Of a DNA stretch of 64,000 bases, positions 61,301 to 64,000 are shown piece by piece. Where the stretch lies: the NCBI RefSeq assembly GCF_015355755.1, contig NZ_JACVEE010000002.1, forward strand, positions 248,001 to 312,000, in the 5' to 3' direction. The first letter of the stretch is position 1, and every line of letters begins with the position of its first letter. A program made the translations under genes and the position numbers. The notes below the pieces were generated by a model. The model saw only the letters and a list, made by a program, of their open reading frames with translations, had not been told where the DNA came from and made no database searches. The stretch comes from Nocardia sp. XZ_19_385 (GTDB taxonomy: Bacteria; Actinomycetota; Actinomycetes; Mycobacteriales; Mycobacteriaceae).

Positions 61301-64000
61301 GCGGTGAGGTCGACTCGGCCGTGGTAGCCCCGGGCCAGCTGGTCACCGGCCAGATACAGCTCGCCGGATACCCCGATCGGCACCGGATGCAGCCGCAAAT
61401 CCAGCACGTACACTTGCGAATTCCACTCCGGCTCACCGATCGGCACCGAACCGGTATCCGCACCCGTCACTTCGCGGTAGGTGATCGACACCGCCGCCTC
61501 GGTGGGGCCGTACAGATTGTGCAGTCCCGCATCGCAGATCGCGCCGAAGGCGGCCACCGTCTCCGGCGGCAACGCCTCACCGATCACGAAAACATCGCGC
61601 AGCGAGGCGAGTTCGCCGGTCTCGGCGTGTGCCGCGAACGCCGAGAGCATGGCCGGCACGAAGTCGGTGAGCGTCACGCTGTGGCGCACGATCGTTTCGG
61701 CGATATACCGCGGATCGCGGTGGCCGTCGGGAGTGGCGAGAACCACCGTGGCCCCCGCGCGCAGCGGCAGGAAGTAGCCCCACAGCGAGACGTCGAAGGT
61801 GGCCGCGGTCTTCTGCAGGTACACATCCCCGGTGTGGGGGCGGTATTCGTCGTGCATCCACGCCAGTTGGTTGGCGATGGCCCGGTGGCTGACGGTGACG
61901 CCCTTCGGTTTACCCGTCGAGCCCGAGGTGAAGATGACGTAGGCGGGGTGCTCAGGGTGCAGCGGGGCCTGGCGTTCCCGGTCGCCGATCTTGGCCACGG
62001 AGTACTCCGCGAGATCGAGGTCATCGACGTAATGCACCGGCACGGTCGTCGCGGCGGTGAATCCCGCAGTGCGCGTGGTCAATACGGAATGCGGCTGCGC
62101 GGTGTCGAGGATGTGTCCGATGCGTTCGGCCGGATGCGACGGATCAACCGGCACGTACGCGCCGCCCGCTCGCAGCACCGCGTACATGGCGACCACCAGC
62201 TCGATCGACCTCGGTATCGCCAGCACCACAAGGGCTTCCGGGCCGACGCCCGTCGCGATGAGCAGGCGGGCGAGCTGGTTCGCCCGATCGGAGAGTTCGC
62301 TATAGGTCAATCCGTCCCGCGGATCCGCGTCGGCCAGCAGCGCCACCGCCGTGGGAGTCCGCCGAACCTGATTGTCGAAACCCTCGTGCAAGAATCGGTC
62401 GGGTACCCGGTGCCCGCTGGCGTTCCAGCTGGCGGTGACGTAGTCGAGTTCACCCGCGTCCAGCAATTCGATATCGCCGACCACCGTGGCCGGGTCCGCG
62501 ACCGCCGCGCGCAACAGTCGCAGGAATTTCGCGCTGAACTCGGTGACCGTCGCCGCATCGAACAGATCGGTGGCGTAGGTGAATTCGGCTCGGTAGCCGC
62601 CGTCATTGTCGGTGAGCGTCAGCTGCAGATCGAATTTCGAGAACCCGGACTCGAAATCGACCAGCCCTGTCTCCAGGCCCGGCAGCGCCAGGGCGACCGG
62701 AGCCATGTTCTGCATGAACAGCGCCACCTGGAACAGCGGATGCCGGGCCTGGGACCGGGCCGGGTTCAACGCTTCCACCAGCTGCTCGAACGGGATGTCG
62801 GCGTGCGCGAAGGCGCGCACGTCCCGCTCGCGGGCGTGCGCGACCAGGTCGGCGAAGGTGAGCGAAGGACGGACCTCGGTGCGCAGCACCAGGGTGTTGA
62901 CGAACATGCCGACCAGGTCGTCGAGGGCCCGATCGCCGCGCCCGGCCACGGGCGTGCCGATGGCGATGTCGGTGCTGCCGGACAACCGGGCCAGCAGTGC
63001 GGCGAGCGCGGCGTGCAGCACCATGAAGGGCGTCGCACCGCAGCGCTGTGCGGTTTTGTCCACAGCTGTCCGCAGGCTCGCGTCGAGGGCGAAGGTGTGG
63101 GTGGCGCCCCGGTAGGAAACGGTGGCGGGCCGCGGCCGGTCGGTGGGCAACGTGAGCTCGGCGGGGAGTTCCGCCAATTCCGTCTGCCAGAAGGCGAGCT
63201 GGCGGGCGGTGGCCGAGTCCGGATCAGCTGTTTCGCCCAGGACGGCCTGCTGCCACAGCGCGTAGTCGGCGTACTGCACGGCCAGCGGTTCCCATGCGGG
63301 GAGCCGACCGCTCTCGCGCGCGGTGTACGCCGTGACCAGGTCCCGCATCAGCGGGCCCAGCGAAACACCGTCGGCGGCAATGTGATGCACGACGAACACC
63401 AGCGTGTGATCGTCGGCGGCACTGCGGAGCAGACGCACCCGCATCGGGATTTCCTCGGCGACATCAAAACCCTGTGTCGCAACTTCGAGTACGGCGGCGG
63501 TGAGCGCGTCGGCGGGTACGTCTCGCGGGGCCAGGTCGAAGGCCGGGTGCAACGCACGCACCACCTGCACGGGTCCCGCCGCGGTGTGCGGATATACCGT
63601 GCGCAGGATTTCGTGCCGGACCACCAGGTCGGTGATCGCCGCCGACAGCGCGGCGACATCCAGCGGGCCGCGCAGGCGCAGGGCCAGCGGAATGTTGTCC
63701 ACAGCCGTGGTGTGCGCACCGGAGCCGTACCGATTCAGGAACCACATCCGCCGCTGCGCGGGTGACAGCGGAATCCGGTCCGGCCGGGCGGCGGCGACCA
63801 GCGGCGGGCGAGCCGCCGCGGTCCCGGCGCGCGCGGCGAGGGCCGACACCGTCGGCGTATCGAAGAAGTCGCGAACATCCACAGCCATCCCCAGGGCCGT
63901 GGAAACGCGGGCGATCACGCGGGTGGCGAGCAGCGAATTGCCACCCAGCGTAAAGAAGTTGTCGTCCGCACCGACCTGCGGCTTGCCGAGCAGATCCGCG
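40384..64000 (-). CDS. Giant non-ribosomal peptide synthetase, C-terminal seven modules plus thioesterase (5' end outside window)
   Basis: More than 7870 residues in one open frame; the frame is still open at 64000, so the first visible ATG/GTG at 63918 is not the start. Order from the right: PCP (GGNSL near 63945); then seven C-A-PCP modules with A-core SGSTG at about 61915, 58715, 55500, 52205, 49050, 45870 and 42450 and PCP serines at about 60775, 57570, 54345, 51075, 47885, 44750 and 41310; then a thioesterase (41140-40384, nucleophile in GWSLGG near 40895). C-domain HHxxxDG motifs lie near 63385, 60170, 56975, 53785, 50515, 47325 and 43930; the second reads HHIAADA. By-eye specificity residues: A1 and A5 DVWDFILVS, A2 DVPHFSLVE (serine-like, Trp to Pro), A3 DVWEHGAIS, A4 DVWHFSLVD (Ser), A6 DALFTGTII, A7 DLWTLILVS. 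No epimerase domain was seen. The product is an oligopeptide of at least eight residues released by TE hydrolysis or cyclisation. Confidence 0.95.
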   Translation of the reverse strand, partial: ADLLGKPQVGADDNFFTLGGNSLLATRVIARVSTALGMAVDVRDFFDTPTVSALAARAGTAAARPPLVAAARPDRIPLSPAQRRMWFLNRYGSGAHTTAVDNIPLALRLRGPLDVAALSAAITDLVVRHEILRTVYPHTAAGPVQVVRALHPAFDLAPRDVPADALTAAVLEVATQGFDVAEEIPMRVRLLRSAADDHTLVFVVHHIAADGVSLGPLMRDLVTAYTARESGRLPAWEPLAVQYADYALWQQAVLGETADPDSATARQLAFWQTELAELPAELTLPTDRPRPATVSYRGATHTFALDASLRTAVDKTAQRCGATPFMVLHAALAALLARLSGSTDIAIGTPVAGRGDRALDDLVGMFVNTLVLRTEVRPSLTFADLVAHARERDVRAFAHADIPFEQLVEALNPARSQARHPLFQVALFMQNMAPVALALPGLETGLVDFESGFSKFDLQLTLTDNDGGYRAEFTYATDLFDAATVTEFSAKFLRLLRAAVADPATVVGDIELLDAGELDYVTASWNASGHRVPDRFLHEGFDNQVRRTPTAVALLADADPRDGLTYSELSDRANQLARLLIATGVGPEALVVLAIPRSIELVVAMYAVLRAGGAYVPVDPSHPAERIGHILDTAQPHSVLTTRTAGFTAATTVPVHYVDDLDLAEYSVAKIGDRERQAPLHPEHPAYVIFTSGSTGKPKGVTVSHRAIANQLAWMHDEYRPHTGDVYLQKTAATFDVSLWGYFLPLRAGATVVLATPDGHRDPRYIAETIVRHSVTLTDFVPAMLSAFAAHAETGELASLRDVFVIGEALPPETVAAFGAICDAGLHNLYGPTEAAVSITYREVTGADTGSVPIGEPEWNSQVYVLDLRLHPVPIGVSGELYLAGDQLARGYHGRVDLTADRFVANPFGFGGERMYRTGDLVRWTHDGELVYLGRADFQVKFRGQRVELAEIETALLAAPEVSQAAVRLISADTGDYLAGYVIRTPGAELDLEGLRQRLSQRLPAYMVPTALVELPEFPLNTSGKLDRNALPLPVLQAKAFRPPVDAAQRLAAAVFGEVLRVPRVGLDDDFFALGGSSLDATQVTARAGEAVGARIPVRTLFEAPTVAAFAAAVDELSRSGAPRLPLGRRERPERIPLSPAQQRLWFLNRIESQDGGAGLYNLPVVLRLRGRLDVGALERAVLDVLARHESLRTYCPEHEDGPYQAILDAADIGLGLHAVQVARAELTAAISAISRAGFDVTTEIPSRAALFLTDRADDARGLPGDEYVLVFVVHHIAADALSMTPLVTDLVRAYQARLLDQQPDWDELPVQYADYSLWQRELLGSEERIGDPAQQQLRFWQDVLAGSPADLPLPTDRPRPTRPANHAAAVHFTVGATVASGLRLLAERQGATLFMVLHAAFAATLARLGGTGDIVIGSPIGGRGERELDALVGMFVNTLVLRTPVRLDVPLTDLVATVRDSDLAAFGNADLPFERLVDAMAVDRSTGAHPLFQVMFSFGGAGLESGNSFEVPWLTVEPIEIEDTTAKFDLHLVLNEHSDATLTGSLRYATDLFDPATAVAFVARLERMLTSVARVPEALVGDIELLDAAERADVLTRWNTTAHSIDESLTLPGMFAAQVARTPDAPALTFEGTTLSYAELAAQVHRLARWLIDHGVGPETLVALGMQRSIDLVVGMHAITMAGGGYVPLDPDHPAERIGHILDTAAPIAVLTAAVDLDVAVAQVRIDQLDLSEYSAAPLTDADRRAPLRAANTAYVIFTSGSTGRPKGVAVSHGSIVNRLLWMQTAHVELGPGDALLQKTPVTFDVSVPEFFWPLQVGARLVLARPDEHRDPGYLAETIRQEAITAIHFVPSMLAVFVTEVAGELPSLRHVFCSGEALAAPVAQRMRALTGARVHNLYGPTEAAVEVTCHEVTDSDTTGIPIGAPVWNTQVYVLDARLRPVPVGVPGELYLAGAQLARGYLGRTDLTGDRFVANPFGHAGTRMYRGGDLVRWNADGALEYLGRTDFQVKLRGLRIELGEIEAALLSLSAVAQAVVAVRDDHGTGDQLVGYLVAATPLDLDAVRAALTERLPGYMVPTSFVALDAFPVNASGKLDRAALPAPVTVTGAFRAPVSEAECLVAETFRALLGVDEVGADDDFFALGGNSLIATQLAARLTKATGTQVPVRTVFDAATVAALADRLTLRTGANADTVPVMLPPLVPQNRDDAIPLSIAQQRMWFLNRFDSASAGYNIPFALRLTGALNIVALQAAIGDVIGRHETLRTIYPEHDGNATQLVLPAGTRLVDLVVRTVPAADLPQLIATVTQAGFDVTTEVPLRVRLLQLDDGSARPEHVLLFVVHHIAADGWSFGPLTRDLTATYVARCADTAPAWGPLPLQYADFAIWQRAALGSAEAEDSVLARQLGYWSDRLAGLPEVLTLPSDRPRPAVASSRGAACTGHLDHALHQSIHELAAAHRVTPFMVLHTALAVLLSRLSATTDIVVGAPVAGRGAQALDELVGMFVNTLVLRTEVRPDATLAELLATVRDTDLAAFEHAIVPFEQLVETLNPARSQAYSPLYQVALTLQNHAKPDFKLQRLAIAALEVGPAPIQVDLDWTLTDRYDADGNPGGIDIHLHYALDLFDEVTAAGFVGAFERVLRAMVRDTRTLAGNVELMSVAERGLLLSDRNATARPVLRETLDDLLTARAGAEPDGVAARYQGTEITYGHFAARVNQLARWLISEGVGPETIVGLAALRSIDMLVAMYAIVRAGGAYLPIDPAHPADRIAVVIESAAPAMVLTVGGAELPELEGVRVVDVAALDLSGFAAATVNDDERIGRLRQANTAYVLFTSGSTGRPKGVAVTHRAIMNQLRWLEYRYQVTAADRILQRAPLTFDVSVWECFLPIAVGAPLVIARSSGHLDLEYFAGLLREHGITIAEYVPSVLAALIGEGMGDALRSFRHLHCGGEALTADLLAQIRGSFDGAVHNAYGPTEAAISAIYHEFTDADMESGRDVAIGRPCWNTRAYVLDARLRPVPIGVTGELYLAGDQLARGYHGRSGLTAERFVADPFGVPGRVMYRTGDLVRWNRDGDLVYVGRNDFQIKLRGQRIELGEIESALAAVPGVANAAVVVAKDKAGYENLVGYVSGAALSADGVLDVVRGQLPAYMMPAHLVVLEVMPLTTVGKLDRAALPAVQFSGATAGFRAPREGVESVLATLVGDLIGSDVRIGADDDFFARGGNSLLAMRLVARANATFGSGLTVREVFEAPTVAELAVRVTLSAQLGTRTDRAVLGPRERPDRIPLSLAQTRMWLLNRIDPESAVYNIPITIRLTGALDETALRAALGDVVERHESLRTVFPADAAGPMQVVRPSVDTLLRSTEVPEDGLREAILRCAAGGFDLRSSLPWRAELFRVAPEDHVLAFVVHHIAADGVSIAPLARDLMVAYTARVAGQAPRWVRLPVQYADFTLWQHEVLGSADEPASLLARQIEHWRAELDGLAPVLELPADRPRPPVASGRGATLEFQIPTGLTAALSELARKHGVSTFMVLHAAYATLLSRLARTADIAIGTPVAGRSEEALDDLVGMFVNTLVLRTPIRAEATFTELLAQVRAIDVRAFANADLPFERLVEELNPARSQAHSPIVQTLLTFEHRDDTVLRLPGLEVSAYPLDNQVAQFDLSLELSEHAADAGTALRAVLRYATDLFDQATIEGFGARFLRVLTTVAADSGTRLGDIELLDAAERALVLRRWNDTAHPADQAATLVSMFQAQVAKTPDAIALTFEGTSLSYAEFSGRVNQLARHLISLGVGPDSTVALGMRRSLELVVGMYAVAVAGGAYVPLDPDHPADRTRYVLDTAAPVCVLTTSRDDVDAGTVATVVIDLGPGEGNGPDTGSLSTSTPDHRHPGERRDPSAVLLDYSAYSADLITDTERLGVLRPSNTAYVIFTSGSTGRPKGVAVSHAAIVNRLVWMQDRYGLRADDVLLQKTPATFDVSVWEFFWPLQIGARLVVARPDGHRDPAYLTNLIAAEQITTIHFVPSLLAVFLGATPAAGTLRRIFASGEALPAATAQRARELTGARLHNLYGPTEAAVDVTFHEVTDADTASVPIGRPVFNTGLLVLDSRLRPVPIGVPGELYLAGVQLAHGYVARPDLTADRFVANPHGARGERMYRTGDLVSWTPDGELEYLGRTDFQVKLRGLRIELGEIESVLAAVDGVAQAAVRLVPDSGIDHLVAYLIAADDADSLIDRVRLSTAEALPAYMVPSAFLVLDEFPLNASGKLDQKALPAPVFEAAIFRAPATAAEELVARIFGDLLGREQVGADDDFFALGGNSLIATQAVSRLGAELQAEIPLRMLFEAPTVAGLAAGAARLTGTGHRPPLTRQPRPDLIPLSPAQQRMWFLNRFDPADTVNNIPVAMRLTGPLDTAALTAAIADVVGRHETLRTVYPDHEGIGYQRILDPAEVPAVTVIPANSHTVTAALADFAAEPFDVTSAVPVRIGLAWLTEREHLLALVVHHIAADGFSMGPLARDIALAYAARVADTAPAWPELAVQYADYALWQRDILGTETDPDSVAAQQLQYWQRTLNGLPAQLDLPADRPRPAVASHAAASFAVRLDDAVLHGIDAVAAQYEATPFMVVHAALAALLARLSGTADIVIGAPLAGRGDAALDDLVGMFVNTLVLRTEVPGSDTFATVLRRVREGDLDAFAHAEVPFERLVEVLDPPRSEARHPLFQVALFFQNLAAVSVELGGLTVAEYEFDYRTTRFDLQLTVAGDVLRFDYATDLFDAATIATIAARFTRLLAQVTSDPSRIIGDIDLFDAGELRRVVAEWNDSAHTAYVAELLLDEFEAQAAATPDDPALVYVPDGGAAVTTLSYGDLDRRSNQLARHLISVGAGPESLVALAIRRSTDLVVAMYAVLKAGGAFVPIDPDHPAQRIAHILETARPAALLIRASDRTAIDHPGPIVTVDTVELHGYADDAIAAGERTAPLHPQHPAYVIFTSGSTGKPKGVNVSHTAIVNQMTWMQAEYGFASDDVYLQKTATTFDVALWGYFLPLRVGATLVIATPDGHRDPGYLTEVMGAHGVTVTDFVPSMLSVFAGHIATAGSRAALATLRTVFVIGEALPAETVRAFGAVSPARLHNLYGPTEAAVSITYREVTGETDRTVMPIGNPEWNSKVYVLDSRLRPTLPGVAGELYLAGAQLARGYHGRADLTSDRFVANPFGAPGERMYRTGDLVRWELVEGGPAAELLYLGRTDFQVKFRGQRIELGEIESVLAAVPGVAQATAAVVGENLVAYVIPVSRSATSTLVHTVRTAAAQALPSYMLPSAVVVLDAFPLNASGKLDRKALPEPVFDSVAYRAPGTEAERQVAETFAEVLGIQRVGADDSFFDLGGNSLSATQVLARLGDRLGKRVPVRALFEAPTVHALAQHLEVEAASLPLPALQAGPRPELIPLAPVQRGMWFLNRLDPESAAHNIPVALRITGELDVAALEDAFTDVITRHEVLRTVYPVGADGVGHQVIVPAEPPPVRLAVRSADQLPDQIGEFLRAGFDVTTEVPVRAVLLREGPASHVLVAVLHHIAADGFSITPLLRDLLGCYLSRVLGGTLPGQPLAVQYADYALWQHEAVETTAAEQLSYWKEALRDLPEELPLPMDRPRPAIASKRGGNIRARIGGGVGARVCELAMRHNATPFMVVHAALAVLLSRLSGSTDIPVGTPVAGRGSAVLDDLVGMFVNPLVLRTHPTAGQSFVDLIGETRAVDLAAFAHATVPFERVTDELGVTPGQARHPLFTVALSYLNTGTETVGLPGLELSAVEFDEPVARFDLQFTVAAALDADGHLGVELNYATDLFDAATAAGLLRRFGRALGALTADPHAPIGAVDLLAPAERAELLGRRGGKPVPAQTLASVLTAAVARNPHGTALIYGDLRLSYRALDEQSSRLARMLIRHGIGAEDIVALAIPRSPESVLAVWAVAKTGAAFVPVDPTYPAERIAHMLADSGAALGLTVRAVAGAVPSGTEWLVLDAPVTAARMRHCSATAVTPDELVRPVRPYNPAWMIYTSGSTGTPKGVLATHAGIAGVAVAQRDRYAVSSDSRVLHVASPSFDASMLELLLALAAGAALVVAPAGVYGGAELTALMRDQRVTHAFLTPAVLQTLDPAQLPELAHVTVGGEAYGPEVVRRWAIGRKFYNTYGPTETTIITNISAPLRAGEPMDIGTPIHGMSAVVLDGRLQPVPAGVTGELYLRGPGLARGYHARPALSSDRFVADLFVPGGRLYRTGDLVRWIAAGTIQYVGRADQQVKVRGLRIELGEIDAVLAGHETVEFAATVGHIDNSGTTALVSYVVAAQKHSVDIEELFTHAGKSLAAYMVPASIMVLDEIPLTPVGKLDRKALPEPVFRSAEFQAPVNAAESAVAEIIADVLGLDDPVGRDDDFFARGGNSLTATQLAARLGSRFGVSVGVRTIFENPTVSALATALGDTTETAPARPQLTRRGDTGPVPLSLAQQRMWFLNRLDRQSTAYNIPLAVRLTGDLDVPALGAAIADVIERHEVLRTVYPQQDAGPVQVVLPMSEAPIPALSPVRVCPDDLPTAIADFVGAGFDVTESVPLRARLFVPMTTPSHAPVRPGTVEDANTSAPTRPAAARSTETASDVGRRWQAVAAGVYAVVDAARAGKFGSLEPDTEARVSEVEAPAYLARSPQEHVLVVVLHHIAADGSSLVPLARDVMVAYAARKAGHAPVWSPLPVQYADYSRWQRALLGSEEAPDSLISQQLSYWTGTLAGLPAQLSLPADRPRPPMVSTQGKHVDFTLEPALHARLQDLGRDTGATLFMVMHAAFAVLLFRLARTEDVAVGTPVAGRGEAELDDLVGMFVNTLVLRTEVPATAGFRALLARVRTADLAAFSHADVPFERLVEVLNPERSTARHPLFQVGFSFHNQAEADLELDGLRVTAVDFDSGVSQFDLHLVITDRYDADGAPAGMAASITYATALFDESTVAGFAGRLQRLLAAVCTSPDLPVGDLPLLDAAESERVLSTWNQAEREFTPGTLIAGFQAQVARTPAAVAIDDGETLLTYAEFAAEVNRLARVLIGRGIGPESLVALAIPRSIDLLVAMYAVVTAGGAYVPLDPSHPLDRTVRVLLTANPDLVLVSARQPLLPPEVSEHELLLDISSIEADVDAGPVADRDRLAALRPEHTAYVVFTSGSTGTPKGVAVSHAAVAHQLDWMQSEYGLDTSDSVLLMTSAAFDLSVWEFWWALRTGAHVVLAPQGAHRDPAALLDLVRTEEVSTVTLVPSLLAMLAEVSGTRRLPGALRRILVIGEPLPAATVDRVRPLTAARIDNLYGPTEAAVSVTRYRTGIETAPIVPIGTVQDGNQVYVLDDRLHPVPVGVTGELYLGGAQLARGYHGRSDLSAERFVANPFGDPGTRLYRTGDMVRWSADGNLDYVERRDFQVKVRGYRIELAEIEHALRSHPGVGDVIVVAHRSGSDNALLAGYFTAAGQMDPSELRSALSEALPSYMVPSVLTQLDALPLNANGKIDRNALPRPELSKREFRAPATELERTVCGVFAGVLGVEPIGLDDNFFERGGNSLLATRLSVQLSAALAEEVSLVWLFAAPTPATLLAQLTLARSGRGQVDVDAAFDVLLPLRPGGTKEPVFCLHPAGGVAWSFAGLAAHIDPERGIYGLQSPVLNSAAPLPDSIEDWARHYVREIRAVQPDGPYHLLGWSLGGVLAHAVAIQLQDDGRHVALLAMMDSPRTVSMAEPAAVPVAELLGGLLGDQATDSDLDLDQLSARLTELPEPFASFGAHRLTRLLDAGTHSLALITRYRARRYKGDLVYFTAALDDPTGAAGASSWSDAVDGTVHNHAVQATHWRMTSGPALSRIGHVLTALWSTGA
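43975..44220 (-). other. Extra segment of about 80 residues inside the last condensation domain
   Basis: In module 7 the strand LRARLFV is separated from QEHVLVVVLHHIAADG by about 80 residues absent from every other C domain of both NRPSs. The segment begins PMTTPSHAPVRPG, is rich in Ala/Thr/Pro/Arg, and contains a possible short helix (VGRRWQAVAAGVYAVVDAARAG). The frame is intact. It lies directly before the catalytic HHxxxDG strand. Confidence 0.8.
52328..52357. repeat. REP-like palindrome translated inside the NRPS A4 domain
   Basis: TCCCGGCG-TT-CGCCGGGA (52334-52351) is a perfect palindrome, flanked by GATGG on the left and TGACGG on the right as in the copy at 19226-19258. Read on the minus strand it encodes RHPGERRDPS within an insert of about 30 residues (52310-52425) between the start of A4 and its P-loop. 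Parallel A domains lack this insert. Confidence 0.85.

Noticed and set aside
60889..63765. Plus-strand open frame of 958 codons opposite the giant NRPS, and similar ones such as 42610-45015
   Set aside because: Same antisense artefact of GC-rich third positions; no start signal or recognisable motif.
40384..64000. Epimerase domains within the giant NRPS
   Set aside because: Each carrier protein is followed directly by a normal C domain with LSxAQ(Q/R)RMWFLN and a PCP of GGNSL type; no second C-like domain per module was found.

Overview
The window is high-GC actinobacterial DNA and most likely comes from Nocardia or a close relative in the Mycobacteriales. The grounds are a complete yrbEAB-mceABCDEF operon with a Mam protein, two fused double-TetR regulators built like Mce3R, the M. 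tuberculosis-style accD1-accA1-fadE-maoC-citE leucine block, DUF1460 and F420/PPOX-type proteins, MbtH, and very large NRPS genes. Several genes have a TANNNT -10 motif only 6-8 nt before the start codon, the leaderless pattern of this order. No rRNA, tRNA, CRISPR array or insertion sequence was seen.

Layout. 1-5927 (-): the 5' part of an NRPS running off the left edge, with an EntF-like starter C domain, then A-PCP-C-A. 6265-7931 (-): a short membrane protein, cobM and a PPOX-type oxidoreductase. 7992-8792 (+): a DUF1460 amidase-like secreted protein. 8794-10589 (-): a NarL-type two-component system divergent from an FtsX-type ABC exporter (10720-12521, +). 12540-14626 (-): LysR regulator and metallophosphoesterase, divergent from a metabolite permease and a 3-hydroxybutyrate dehydrogenase-like SDR (14772-16894, +). 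16929-25658: a TetR repressor divergent from a leucine/isovaleryl-CoA catabolic operon ending in acetoacetyl-CoA synthetase. 25713-26395: a Phd/VapC-type toxin-antitoxin pair. 26392-29446: a small lipoprotein and two tandem Mce3R-like regulators. 29447-39019 (-): the mce operon, headed by two tiny membrane proteins. 39161-40069 (+): an MpaB/DUF2236 protein. 40133-64000 (-): mbtH and the 3' 23.6 kb of a giant NRPS with at least seven complete C-A-PCP modules and a terminal thioesterase; its start lies beyond the right edge.

How it fits together. The middle of the window looks like a ketone-body and leucine hub. Isovaleryl-CoA is dehydrogenated, carboxylated, hydrated and cleaved to acetyl-CoA plus acetoacetate. 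3-Hydroxybutyrate may be imported and oxidised to acetoacetate by the neighbouring permease/SDR pair. AacS then activates acetoacetate to acetoacetyl-CoA. A perfect 18-bp inverted repeat between the TetR gene and accD1 is the likely switch. The mce operon is almost fully translationally coupled (ATGA/TGATG overlaps) and probably imports a lipid. The two NRPS genes share strand and module sequence but are 34 kb apart, so whether they make one product cannot be decided here.

Most notable for a second look: the giant NRPS with a REP-like palindrome translated inside an A domain and a roughly 80-residue insert in its last C domain; the same REP family at the 5' end of accA1; the tandem double-TetR genes; and the uncharacterised small proteins that open the mce operon.
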